Shown here: positions 1-11,155 of the stretch, in pieces
Layout of the letters: each line of letters opens with the position of its first letter
How positions within the stretch are numbered: the stretch's first letter is position 1
Source: Rhynochetos jubatus
Taxonomy: Eukaryota > Chordata > Aves > Eurypygiformes > Rhynochetidae
Length of the DNA: 64,000 nt
Assembly: GCA_027574665.1 (NCBI GenBank)
Contig: CM050649.1
Coordinates: forward strand, 65,562,150-65,626,149
Direction: 5' to 3'
Translations under genes and position numbers: made by a program
The notes under the pieces: model-generated
Told to the model about the DNA's origin: nothing
What the model saw: only the letters and a program-made list of their open reading frames with translations
Databases searched by the model: none

Positions 1-1279
1 CAGCACTGCAGGTGGGGTCTCACGAGAGCAGAGTAGAGGGGGAGAATCCCCTCTCCCGACCTGCTGTCTAATTCAGCCGAAGAGTGTCATGGGGTCATTA
101 CCAGGAGCTTCCCATGGACATCACGAGTGTGTGCCCTCCCTCAGTCACTGCAGCAGCCCCAGCAGGAGGGTGAGGATCTCGAGCTTATTGACTCATCTGC
201 ATCTTTCCACAATGTGTTTGATGTCCTGCAGGCCTTCAAGGGACACACTTGTTGCCGGTGGTGGGAAGGGTTGGAACATCACTGGGCTTTGGGTGAGAGC
301 TGTATTTTATGATACTCTCATCAAAAAGAACCTAAGTTCCTCACTAGCCATGCCTTTGCTTTAGTTGTTGTGTCTTCAGTCTCTCAAAGGCTTCTGGTGT
401 TGGTAAGGGATAAAAGGGTTGCTTAGGGACCGAGAGATGCTCGTGCGCTGCCAGACAGTTGTGCTAAGTTGCCACTGTGAGTCTGTGAGTAGTGCATTCA
501 TGTCATATATTCAGGGAAACTCAGCATGACTGTAGATGCAGCTCCTCAGATGCTGTAACCATCGTTGCTCCTTCAGCGTCTGCCACCTGACTTCCCCCAT
601 CTGGGATTCAGTCCCAGTAACTGCTGTATTTTGCTGAAAAAGAAAGAAATCCTTAGAGATATATTTTGAAATTCATAAAGTGTAAATGCTCCCTTCATAC
701 TAAAAGATAAAATATATTATGGCAGCAATCCTGTGAACATGTATGAGTTTGATCTTAAATAAACCAAATAATCCTGCTGACCTTAATGGTGCAGCGGCCT
801 AAGCAGAACTGCTTGCCTGCTTGCCGACAGGCAGGAAGATGAGATCCCCAGGTGCCAAAACTACACTGTGAGGTGCAGCGTAGGAGGCAGAGAACCTGGT
901 CAGTAAGATTTCAGCAAGCAAGAAGTGTCCCATTTCCTTTTGGGAGATAAACTTTAAAATCATATAAAGAAAATGTAATTTAAACCACAGTTTGGAGGGA
1001 AAAAAAAAAACCAACAACAAAACCAAACACAACAGATTTCACATTTGGAAAGAAAACATTAAGCAAACTAATTCTTTTCATTTCAAACCAGAAGTTCTCT
1101 CTTCAGCTGCCAGCAGACAAACACATCAAAGCACGTTACTTGCTGGCCTTTAGGGCTTGTCAACATTCTGAAGCCACTATTAATATTTGAAACATTTTAA
1201 CTAAACAAAAACTAATGGCCTTTTGAAGCTGTATACGTTGATTTTAATAAAACAGAAATAAACTTCTAAAGTTATTCCC
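1..1279. other. Unique noncoding DNA, no gene seen
   Basis: No recognisable gene or repeat family. Open frames here are under 100 codons, lie on both strands and resemble nothing known. The stretch at 1001-1030 is A-rich with scattered C, a simple-sequence patch. The sequence becomes AT-rich from about 610 onward. Confidence 0.6.
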
Positions 1280-1620
1280 TGTCGGTGCAGTTGAGCAATT
1301 GTCGTATCAGACAAAAGGAAGCTTTAAATTACACGAGGCCAGTCCTCGGAAAGCATGCAACGTTTGTTAATTCCATGAGGCAACTAAAACAACGCCAGGG
1401 TTGGGTCGGTTGCCAACAACAGCCCCCTGTACGCTCTTTCCAATATTCGCACTGAAGTCTGCAAGCGCTTGCACGTCAGCTCGCCGTTGCCGGCTGAAGC
1501 CGTCCGCCGGACATTAATGACTGAGGAGAAGAGAGGCGTGAATTAAGCGTCACAGCCTTCCAGAATTCTTGCTGTTATTTAGGTGAACTAACTTCCCGGT
1601 GATTTAGCCTTTTTATAAAT
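1280..1620. promoter_or_regulatory. CpG-dense patch, candidate regulatory element
   Basis: By hand count about 19 CpG dinucleotides fall between 1280 and 1560, with about 11 in 1437-1560. That is at or above chance expectation, while most of the window is CpG-poor. The dense core is followed by AT-rich homeobox-like cores ('attaatgact' near 1513, 'gaattaagcg' near 1540) and a MEF2/TATA-like 'tttttataaat' near 1610. CpG retention plus clustered AT-rich cores is compatible with an unmethylated or conserved enhancer. That function is inference; no transcript start or exon was found beside it. Confidence 0.3.
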
Positions 1621-2503
1621 TTCTCTTGGGTGTGAAAGGTATTTGAGGAACAACCAGAACTCTTCTATCGGGTTAGCACTCTAATCTCAGGAATTATATC
1701 TCCCTCATATGCCAGTGCAGTGGAACTGAGCATACGGATGTCAAAGCAGGAACAAAACAACACTCCAGTATTTTTTTTCAAGATTTTCCAGACATACCTC
1801 ACTGCTCTATGTGCCCAGAGAGTCGTGCACCTGTTTGCCATCCTCCAGCGTCAGCTGTGGAACCACGGCCCTACCCCCTGATGGCCATTAAGTGACCTTT
1901 TATGCTTTCCATAAACTGAAAGGCTGATGACAGGGCTGACTCCTCGTTGTGGCCAAATCCAGTGGCACCCTGGGCTGATTTAAGTGCTGGGTTGAGGGGA
2001 AGAGCTCATCCTTCAGCTAGCAACATTTCCTCTGACCCTTTCAAATTATTCAACCAGAGACTGCTCTCGCTTCCGTGACACGACTTTCCCATCTACCCTG
2101 CAACGAACCTGGATTTGTCGTTCATTCATACCCGATTCGGCTTTAGGGCCACAGTCTGCGCTTGCTCCCAGTGCTTCTCCTGCAGGCTCTACCCATGTAA
2201 TTAATGAGTCCTGCTTCATTACATCTTGGCGCAGCTTTCTAGTGTCATGCTCACATTTGGCTCCGCTCCAGGCTCATACAAACTCCCAAATCTTGTGGGT
2301 TGATCATCCAATCCCCATACAGCAGGTACGGAGGATGTGAGGAAGTTTAACCATTAGAGGTTCTACCTCAAACGGTTTTGCCCTAATACAGGTACAGTAT
2401 GTGGAGATGTTAAGCTTAAAATAAACTCTGTCGCAACTGCATGTGGTTGAATCATCTGCGAGTGACAATTCCTGCCCTAATCATAAACTCTGCATCAAAA
2501 CAG
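1621..2503. other. Unique noncoding DNA, no gene seen
   Basis: No repeat family or coding signal recognised. Composition is mixed, with no long open frame. Confidence 0.55.
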
Positions 2504-2700
2504 AGGGTGGTGAGGCACTGGGACAGGTTGCCCAGAGAAGCTGTGGGTGCCCCAGCCCTGGAAGTGTTCCAGGCCAGGCTGGATGAGGCTCTGAGCAACC
2601 TGGTCTAGTGGAGGGTGTCCCTGCCCATGGCAGGGGGGTTGGAACTGGATGGTCTTTAAGGTCCCTTCCAACCCAAACCAGTCTGTGATTCTATGATTTT
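2504..2700 (+). mobile_element. CR1 LINE, 5'-truncated 3' end
   Basis: A non-LTR retrotransposon remnant carrying only the last roughly 200 bp of CR1. It opens with the block encoding the extreme C-terminus of the CR1 reverse-transcriptase protein ('gaggcactgggacaggttgc'), runs through 'ggctggatgaggctctgagc', and enters the 3' UTR with 'ggaactggatggtctttaag' and 'cccttccaacccaaacc'. It ends at 'attctatgat', the characteristic short terminal repeat of avian CR1. The sense strand is plus. Severe 5' truncation is normal for CR1 and this copy cannot move. The sequence is close to the copy at 28962-29496, so both probably come from related, relatively young avian subfamilies. Confidence 0.93.
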
Positions 2701-5383
2701 ATAATTAAAACCTGAACAACAAGAAAGCCCCAAGTTTTTGCAGCAGCTAGTTCTTCGCTCAAACTGCTCAGCACCTTGGGCATTACCCCATCCAGCGTTA
2801 AACTCAGCAGTGGGGCACTTCAGTAGAAGGATGCTGGTGCAACAGGCCATGCGCTGTGGTGGAGCAGGGGCAGATACATGTCAAAGACGCTGCGGAAGCC
2901 GATAGAGAGAGGATTATGCACATGTAGCGAAGCCGGGAAGGAAAAGCACTGCTGGATGCTATTTGGAAGTCCCAAGGAAGGTAGAAAGAAGAGGGACCTT
3001 CAGAGATTTCCAAACGCGTTGGTTTTGTAATGTGGTTCTGCACACCTGCCTTCCTGCCCGCAGGTGGGCTTATTCGTACCAACCTTAAACTTCACTAGAG
3101 CTACGCTATGAGAGAATTTGGCTCATTGTCTGCAGCTGAGCATGGATAGCAGGGTCGGACACCCGGCTGATGTCAAGTGATGCGGTTGTACTGACCCACG
3201 TGGAGGTGAATTGGTGTTTGCTTTACAAGCAGGAGCATGCAGGCTGTGCCCTGGTCAGGAGGGCTCCCCAGCCAGAGCCTGTGACCAGGGCAGGTCCCGG
3301 TACCAGTCTCAGGGATCCTCTCTGTGTCAAAAACCAGCCCACGTACCTTCAGCTAAAAAAACCTAACAGCAAAATACATTCACCCTGACTTAGGAGGTCC
3401 GTGGTAGGGAAAGACTCACAAATGCCTCTAGCTCTGGACACCCACATCAAGACCAGTGTTTTCCAGCTGTCCTGGGCTGTGAAACCTGTAGTGCCTTCAG
3501 GGGGGATCTCTGGTGCTTTATGTCTTCAAAATTTCCTGGGATTTCCTGGGGGTCTGGCCACCCCTGAATCCCAAGGACCAGAATTAGAAGCCACTGTTCA
3601 ATGGTAACGGTGCCATGAGAACTGTGTTTTATTTACATGGGAAAAGAGTAGTTAAAAGAAAGGAGTAACTTTTAAGGAAGGTTTTTCTTTATAGCTACAT
3701 GAGGAATTATCTCTGGTTTGAGCAGCAGCTTGCACGTGGGTTAGATATGGCTGTTTGCTCTGTGCAATAATGCCTCCCTTGATAGGTGAAGTGCAGCACT
3801 ACATAAATCCTTCCAAGAGGAGGTTTAGCGCATCCTGGCCAGGGCGGGCAAAGACAGCCAGGTCCTGCTGCCAGCTCTGCTGCTGGAAGGACTTCAGCTA
3901 GGTCAGCCCTCAAAGTCCTGTTTCATCAGCTTGTCTTGCATAACGCCTGCCTGCGATGTAGCCTTGAGCGATGCCTGACTAAACCAGAACCTTGTTAAAA
4001 GGGGATTAAAGACTTCAACGTGTGGTGTGGGCCGTGATGTTGCTGCAGCACACAGAGCGTGAGCATGGAAATAGTCTCTCGGTGAAGACAAAACGCTTGA
4101 AAGAGCCTTTTGAGAGGCTGGAAAAGGTGTCCATGAAGAGCTGGCACCGGGCGAATGAAAGCTGCTCAGGCCAGGCAGAGTCCCTGGGTCCCTCTGCAGG
4201 GAGAAGTCCCAGGACTTCACCTCCTGTTTATGACGGGGGGGCGTGGCCCCAGGCCAGGGCAGGCTGCGGGTTCCCAGGCGCAGTGCTGACGCAGAACCGG
4301 AGCAAGGGGTCTCTCACTGGGGCCTTTTGAGGGCTAAAACCTGACACGCACTGCCGTAGCTAGGTTAGTAGTTCCTGGCCTGAAATTCCCAGTGGGATAT
4401 TGTTCATGCTTGTTCATGGTGTTTTCCAAAGGCTGTAGGTCTTATCGTCTCCAGTTTATTCCCAGATGGCCCGTTTTACGTGCACAAAGGCATCAAACAG
4501 ACCCTGTGGCCAGGCTTGCATGGATGCAGCACCCGCTTTTCCATCCTTTCCGACTTTCTTCCCCAAAATGTGGAGGCCACAAAAAGCCACTTGGAGCTTC
4601 GGAAACCCAAATCGTGATGAAGATATTGCTCACCATTTGCATGCCTGGAAACAAAAGTTGAGTGTGGCTGACCAGGCACACAGTCCTCCTAAGGCTGTGT
4701 GCACCAGGAGATGCTTTACGTAGGTACACCACTGGTGTATTCCATCCCGTGGCACCACAGGCTGGAGAGAAATGATGCTTAAAAAACAATTAAAATTCAG
4801 CCTGTCCCTTTCCTGGCTCCAACGCTGGCCCTGGAGTGCGGGGTTTTTCCTGCCCAGCAGCCCTGTGCTGGGGACGGCTGTTCAGCACATTGTCTTCTGC
4901 CACAGAGCGAGGATGGATTCAGAGTTGTCACCTCCAGCATAGCCCAGAGGTCGCTGCCTCCATCCAGCAAGGCCAGGGGCAATTCTGTGCGGCTGTCCGG
5001 AGCCATCAGAGCCCACTGGCTGGGTCTTGAGGAGGAAAAAACTATTATTTGTCAAAGCAAGCAGAAGGAAGCTGCAGACTTCTCCAGGTTTAAATAATAG
5101 GCTCTTGAACACTTCTTAGAGGTAATTTAGTGTTGTCTGAAGAGAGAAGCAATTTACATTTTCTGGTGTTTGTTGAGCAGGAATAAAAAAAGCAAGGGGA
5201 ATTATAAGTAGCTGTATTACCACAGTGTGGATTTTTTTTCGATCAACTGCTTGAAGTCCAACAAAGCCCTTGTGTCCTATTGCCACAGCTTAGAGAAGCC
5301 CATTGCATTTAACTCTGCCAGCCTTTGTCTGTCTGTTGCCCCATGACTCACTCCAGAGAAACAGCTGGGAGGTGGGTGAAAAT
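2701..5383. other. Unique noncoding DNA, no gene seen
   Basis: GC-moderate DNA with many short open frames on both strands (60-105 codons). They overlap one another, show no shared domain and have no convincing exon boundaries, so I treat them as chance. No repeat family was recognised between the CR1 piece and the purine tract. Confidence 0.5.
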
Positions 5384-5430
5384 AGGAGAGAAAAGAAGAA
5401 GAAAAAAAAGGGGGAGGTGGGGAAAGGAAA
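5384..5430 (+). repeat. Polypurine tract
   Basis: A run of purines, with one T at 5418, moves from GA-rich to A-rich to G-rich within 47 bp. Such mirror-like purine runs can form triplex (H-DNA) structures. It is also the reason a lysine/arginine-rich frame stays open here. It is a low-complexity tract rather than part of a gene. Confidence 0.75.
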
Positions 5431-5514
5431 TTCCTTCCAATGCCTTTCACCAGCCCTCTTCCCACTGGCAGCATTGGGATGCTGGATGTTGGCACTGGAG
5501 CTGCTTGCGTCTTT

Positions 5515-5725
5515 GTAATCGCTCTGCCGTGCACCGTACATCTTCATATACACGCCTCCGTGTTTCGTACTGCAGCGGCCACACGGTGCCCAGGGCCGTG
5601 GAGCAATCCCTACAGCACGAGCAGTGCCTGGAATGCAGCTGATGCTTCCAACAGCCTCCACGCGCCAGCACTGGCCTCCGTCTGCAGCCACTGGCTATCA
5701 CGGCTGGCTGCGAACAGAACGTGCA
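5515..5725. promoter_or_regulatory. CpG-enriched patch, candidate regulatory
   Basis: About 16 CpG sites in roughly 210 bp by hand count, in a background where CpG is scarce. Frames are open on both strands across 5290-5780 (up to 133 codons on minus), as expected for stop-poor GC-rich DNA. No conserved protein is recognisable in any of them. It could be a short CpG island, an enhancer or a GC-rich unannotated exon. The evidence does not separate these. Confidence 0.22.
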
Positions 5726-6830
5726 TCTGCACAGGAGGAGGGGAAAAAGAAAGTTAAGGAAAAGCAAACCCCATATCATTTATTTGGGAACAACAAGGAG
5801 ATTCTAAACCTGTAACAAGGTGGCTTGAGTCAAAAGCTCAGCCTCAACAGTGTCCAAGTGGGAAAATCACATTTTGCTCCTTACAAAACTAAAAAAAAAG
5901 AGATCATGAACTACAATTTGGAATATAGTCAAATATATTTGCCTCAGATTTATGTGAGGCTTATCCTTAAGAAACCCGCTTGAGACAGGTTTATGAAGAC
6001 ATTTTAAAAGGTCAGGATATTTTTAAACCACCGCTCTTCTGGAAAAATGCCCCTACCATATTGAAAATTGGTTTTTGTGCCTCCTCAAAAAAGCACACAG
6101 GCTGCTGCCTAACCCTATACCTCATTGTGTTTCCTCCAACCCCCCAGGCCCGCAGTTTTCAAGGGGCTGGGTTTCTGGGACCGAGGGTCCCCGGGGTCCC
6201 CATGGGGTGCAGGAGTGCACCAGGGCCTGGTGGTGCCTGAGTAAGGCGGGTGCTTGGCCTGTGCCAGGCTGACAAATCTCCCAAACAAATGAGGCAAACT
6301 TGTCAGCTCCCTCCCTCCTGCAATTAACCGGTTCCCATAGAAGGCTGGTCTTTTCCAGGGCTTTTCCTGGGTGGCACGGGTTAAGCAGCCGGGTGTTAAA
6401 GCCAAGAAAGAGACAACACATAAGCCAATAGGGAAAGAGTAATAGCGGGGGAAATTTTGTTTCTAGGAATAAAAAATAAAAAGATGCCAAAATGCTGCTT
6501 AGTTTTAGTAAAGCATTTTCATTCTTTTCCTCTCCTTGATAACACGTGCGGGTCCATAAACCTTGGCACTCAGTGTCCCTCGCCCTGGTCCTCTGCAACA
6601 GAAGTGGAGATGCATTTATAGACTGACTGGGGACAGACCCACCTCCCTGGCTTAAATTACCCCAGTGGCATATATTCAATCAAAGGGCACAAACTGAGTA
6701 AACCATGCTGCTTACATTTAGGTGCCACCTCTCCACGAGCCAGGGAGGGCTGGTTGGGAAGGCAGCATCTTTCCCCTGGACCAGCACAGCTGGAAAGAGT
6801 AAATGAGCTCTCCTTTGGTGACAGGACCCT
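5726..6830. other. Unique noncoding DNA, no gene seen
   Basis: Includes a 185-codon minus-strand open frame (6122-6679) with no recognisable domain, biased low-complexity composition and competing open frames on the plus strand. No repeat family was identified. Confidence 0.5.
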
Positions 6831-6900
6831 GGGGTGCAGAGGGACGTGGTGGGATGCAGCAGGATGCTGTGGGATGCCATGGGATGCCGCAGGACCTGGC
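6831..6900 (+). repeat. 10-bp tandem repeat, about seven units
   Basis: Units of exactly 10 bp in register: 'ggggtgcaga', 'gggacgtggt', 'gggatgcagc', 'aggatgctgt', 'gggatgccat', 'gggatgccgc', 'aggacctggc'. The core 'gggatgc' is clearest in 6851-6890. The period is not a multiple of three, so all three frames cycle through the unit. That explains the overlapping open frames here without any gene. It looks like a small degenerate minisatellite. Confidence 0.75.
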
Positions 6901-7680
6901 AGCGCACAAGATGTGCCTGTGCCACAGACGCTGCCATGGGCTCGCAGGATGCTGGCGGGGACAGGAGGTTGGCCATGCAGAGGCGGCTGCCAGCTTCCCA
7001 GTGCAAATTCCTGGTGTGCGGATAGAAGCCACGCCTGCGTGCAGAGGAGCCGGGCATGCCTGTGTTTGAGAGCCTGCTCAGTGCACAGCCGTCAGGTTTA
7101 TTCCCTCCTAGGAAAACCCGAGGGATTTGCAGGCAGGTCTCCGAGATGAATCCGAGGTGTATTTCTCATCTCACTCAGAAGGGCAGAGCAACTTGACATC
7201 TCATTTTGGCACCAAGCAGGCTGGATCAAATTGCCTCAAGGGCCATGTAGGAATTACAGATGGAACAGATCATCTATCAGACTACCAGGACAGAGGCTCC
7301 CTGCTTGCTCCGGCCACTGGCCTGGGAGGAAAACTGGCTGGCAGCTCCCATTCAAACAGTGAAATGAAACCTGGTGGGCTCAGAGCAGCTCTCCCAGCTC
7401 TCCTGCTGCATCCCGCCCCATCGCCAAAAAGCCCCAACCACCCTTGCAGCAAGAAGTTCGCCCCTGGGAAGCATCCACACCAGCCCCTTCTTGTTTCTTC
7501 CCCACATACTTGCTACGAGAGGGTGACAAGGTTGGTGTCAAAGCAGTTCCTGGACCCACCACTCACCGTCACCTTGGGATTTGGCACAAATAAAAAAAAA
7601 AGAGAAAGGCTGAACCAGACACACAGGCTGAGACTGCCCTAAAATTGAAGTTTTTACACTCAGCATCCATCCTCCGTATC
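6901..7680. other. Unique noncoding DNA, no gene seen
   Basis: Moderately GC-rich. A 171-codon plus-strand open frame (7127-7642) ends in an A-rich lysine/arginine stretch and has no recognisable domain. No repeat family was identified. Confidence 0.5.
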
Positions 7681-7728
7681 TCATAGAATACAGAAAGATT
7701 TAGGTTGGAAGGGACCTTAAAGATCTGT
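7681..7728 (-). mobile_element. CR1 LINE, very short 3' fragment
   Basis: Reading plus, 'tcatagaatacagaaagatt' then 'aggttggaagggaccttaaa' is the reverse complement of the CR1 3' terminus. Only about 45 bp are recognisable before unrelated sequence begins, so this is a severely truncated or eroded insertion on the minus strand. Confidence 0.85.
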
Positions 7729-10700
7729 GGAGACATTCACCTCCGCTCTTTTTACATCCCCGTTCTCACCCTGTTTCCACATTTCTTGCCAACAACCTGA
7801 GAAGGGACATTGCTTAATCAACAGAGCTCAGGCACAAGATAGCTGGGAAAAGCTCAACTTTTCATTTTCCCATTACCCCACGTGCTCACTGCCTTCACAA
7901 CTTTCTTCCACAACTCATAAAAAGCCGTACGACTTTCATTATTAAATTACCAGCACTTTAATTTGCTTCTCCTCAAGCACGTTGATTAATTTGGGAACGC
8001 AGCCTGTTTGTCTAGGAACAAGTCAGGTTTCTTATTATTTATTCATCTACTCAGTGAAAGTCCATTGAGTTTTTAAAGCATTTTTTTCCCTAAACACTAT
8101 CAAAAAGCAGATAAAATAAGGTACTTTCTCTTACTCATATTTCGATTCCTGTCAGATGTATTGATTTAGGAAGGCACTGCCTAACTTCTGTGTGTTTTTG
8201 TTATCATTATTATTATTTTCCAGCTGAGGTGCTTCTAGAGTTCCCAGCCATAAAACACCCAGGATGTAGATGGAGAATCCACAACATGGCTGTGTATGAC
8301 TGCAAGGCAGCCTACTCCAAATATTGCCTTTAAGTCCAGCCCCTCCCTCCTTTTTCCCTTTTTCATTTTGTTTTGGGTCTGTTCTCAGACTCAGCTATTT
8401 AAGGAAAACCTCTGCCTAAGGAGTAGGTCCCTCATCATGCCCTCAAAAATATTAGGGTCCTGTTTCACTTTGTCTTCTCATGATAGCAAGCTGTAGTCCA
8501 AGCCTTGCTCCACAAGGAAATTTCCATCCCTCTGGGCACCACTCTGCATCTCTGGGGAAGTATTTACTAAACTTTGGGATCTTCTTTGCATTCCCTCGAC
8601 AGAGCTGCCCTCACTCCTACACACCTCACACCCTCCAGGGCACCGTTGTTATTTGAGGATGCCCCGGCAGCATGATGAAGACCAGCATCGCCTGATGCTG
8701 GGCAGGTTAAAACTGTATTTTGCTGTCAGTAATTTTGACAAGAAGGGGTTTTCAGGGTACAGTCACTTGTGGTATGTGGATCAGCCGAGTAACAACCAAT
8801 AAAGAGTTTAGGAGGCTCGAGCTGAAGCACTGTCACTCCTGATGTCTGGGTTTGTCCTGTTTCCTTCAACCACAGCCAGAGGAGGGTTCCTTGTGCCAAG
8901 AAAAATCCTTTAATTACCCCACAGGCTTACTGGAAGCTCTGAAAACCTGCCTTGGGTATTTGGATCACAACTATGTCACGCAGCTGGTGGAATCTGTGGG
9001 ACACACTGCTTTTTGCCCTTTTTTTTTTTTTTACAGTAGCCAGTGACACAACACAGCCAGGAATTCCCCTTGCTGGGAAGATGGGATGCCAGGATAGGCT
9101 AAGAAGCCTTCCGGTCCTGCAGGGAACCAGACACAGCTCTAGGGCTGTGGGAGGGAGGCAAAGCCCCTTGTCTTTGCCCCCTGCAAAGCCACTGTGGGTT
9201 GTAAGAGCAGAGGCAGCATGTCTTGGGGATGCACAGCCCCAGAGAAACCTCACCCAAAAAATCTCCTTCCTGGGGAAAGGGCAGGGTCTGCACCTGCCCC
9301 AGGCAGCTGCAGGGCGAGGAGTAGCAAGGGGCACCAGGACTTCCATGTCCAGGCTAAGAAGCCTCTTTTCTCCCCTTCTCCTGAGCCTAAAATGCCCCAA
9401 AAACCCGGCCACACAAGCTGAGTATCACGTGTATTGCTTTTTTCCCATGTGAGTATCTGCCTGAGATGTGTCAGGGCTTTGGGAGCCCTGGGAGGGCATT
9501 GGATGCTCCAGGCGGTCCAATTACAAAAGCCCAGTCTGCATTAGGAGAACTGGGAGGGCAACTGCTCTGCACAAAATGGAAAGTCCTGTGGTGACTAGCA
9601 ATGGCCAAGGTCCCGTATCTGTGCCTGTTTGCACCACCATGGACTTGCCACAAAGGCCTGGGGAGGAACCCATTTTTGTGTGCTTTGTCAAGGCAGAGAA
9701 CTACTTGGCTTGGATGAAGATGAGGCTGACAGTGTGGAACCTGCTGTACCCCTGGGCTTCACCCAAGTCAATCCTTCCCTGGAAGCTCGGGTCACACCTG
9801 AGCAAGAGCCGGCTGCTGGGGAGACCAATGATGGCACAGGAAATGTTTCCATCCACTTGTCCAGAAACTGCATACAGCCACTTACCTCTTCTCCTCCCTT
9901 CACCCCCTCACCCTCTCAGTCTCCCCCTAGGAAAGGGCCTCCGCCGACAGGGCTTTAATGTATTTCCCAAATGCGTTTAGTTAGTGTATTTTCTTTTCAC
10001 ATCCAGACATAATTCATCTTTGTCTAGCTATGAAGATTACTGGAGGGATTAAGTGCACCTAGAGACAGCGATGAGATAGATCTTTGCCATCAGTACCGAC
10101 TGTGAGAAATTTTACGCTCTGCCTTTGGAAAAAGCCTGATGGAACGCACGGGGAGGAAGAAGAGGAAAACCCTATCCATTGCTTAGAATATTTCTGAAGC
10201 TTTCCAAGGGATTTGACTTTCCTCCAGCCTCCACCTGGCTGCCTGTGCCACAGTCCGTGCCCACTGACCTCCAGCGAGAGCGGGGACCCCGCTGCTCCCA
10301 GTCAGAGCTGCCTTGGCACTGGAAATGGCTCGGGGTCCCATCAGAGCCCTTCTGGCAATCGCTGTCTCTTTGCTAGGTGAGAAAATGGAGCTGCCCTTCC
10401 TGACAGCAAAGGTTTTTTAAACCCCAAAACATCACCCCGGTCAAGTTCCAGCAGCCATGTCTGGACACACGGCCTGAGTGTGCTCCCCAGAGCTCTGTGC
10501 AGATGCTGGAGTCCCTGTTCGGCCTGCAGATGAGGCCAGGAGCTGTATGCCAGGCAGAAAGCCTGCCGCTGGACCAAGAAAGGAAGCCATGCTTTCTGGA
10601 GGCTAGGACCTCACCCTCAAAATGATCCTCTTTTGCTGGCAGAAATTGACCTGGATTTATTTTCTCCAAGCCATGCAGAAAGAGCTTATTGAGCCATTTA

Positions 10701-10978
10701 TTTTGCAGGTGGGTTAGGAACAGAAACAATCCTGCACTGAAAAGTCTGAGCTGAAAAAAAGCAGATTTTTTCCAAGTTTCAGAAGTTTCTGGCTGAGGTT
10801 TCGGACTGAACCTTCACTCAGGTGCGAGGATACACAGCTCCACCCATACTGCTGCTATCAGTAGTACCACACAGAAGTTTCTTTTAAGATTGTTGTGATA
10901 ACCTGAAAGTGCTGGAGTGAAATGCCAAAAAGCTCAACCCCTTTCCTGTATTTGTTAACTGGCAGCACAAATTCCCCT
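7729..10978. other. Unique noncoding DNA, no supported gene
   Basis: No repeat family recognised apart from a T run (9019-9032) followed by ACAG, which mimics a splice acceptor. Open frames at 8927-9452 occur on both strands. The most protein-like frame in the window, 9629-9957 plus, lies here and is discussed as a finding. It is not called a gene, because no homology or partner exon was recognised. Confidence 0.5.
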
Positions 10979-11155
10979 TCATAGATTCACAGAACGGTTT
11001 GGGTTGGAAGGGACCTTAAAGACCATCTAGTACCAACCCCCCTGCCATGGGCAGAGACACCACCAGGTTGCTCAAAGCCTCATCCAGCCTGGCCTTGAAG
11101 ACTTCCAAGGATGGGGCATCCACAGCCTCTTCCAGTGCCTCACCACCCTCTCCAG
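10979..11155 (-). mobile_element. CR1 LINE, 5'-truncated 3' end
   Basis: Reading plus: 'tcatagattcacagaacggt', 'ttgggttggaagggacctta', 'ccccctgccatgggcagaga', then 'cctcatccagcctggccttg' and 'cagtgcctcaccaccctctc'. This is the reverse complement of the CR1 3' UTR and the last codons of the reverse-transcriptase ORF. Compared with 19086-19375, the block around 'gggcaacctgtgcc' is missing, so there is a small internal deletion. It lies on the minus strand and is non-functional. Confidence 0.93.

Noticed and set aside
6122-6679. 185-codon minus-strand open frame
   Set aside because: No domain, low-complexity composition, competing open frames on plus, no splice or promoter context. Frames of this length are expected a few times by chance in 64 kb.
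9019-9040. T run followed by ACAG resembling a splice acceptor
   Set aside because: The downstream sequence gives no recognisable exon and no matching donor was found. T runs followed by AG are common by chance.
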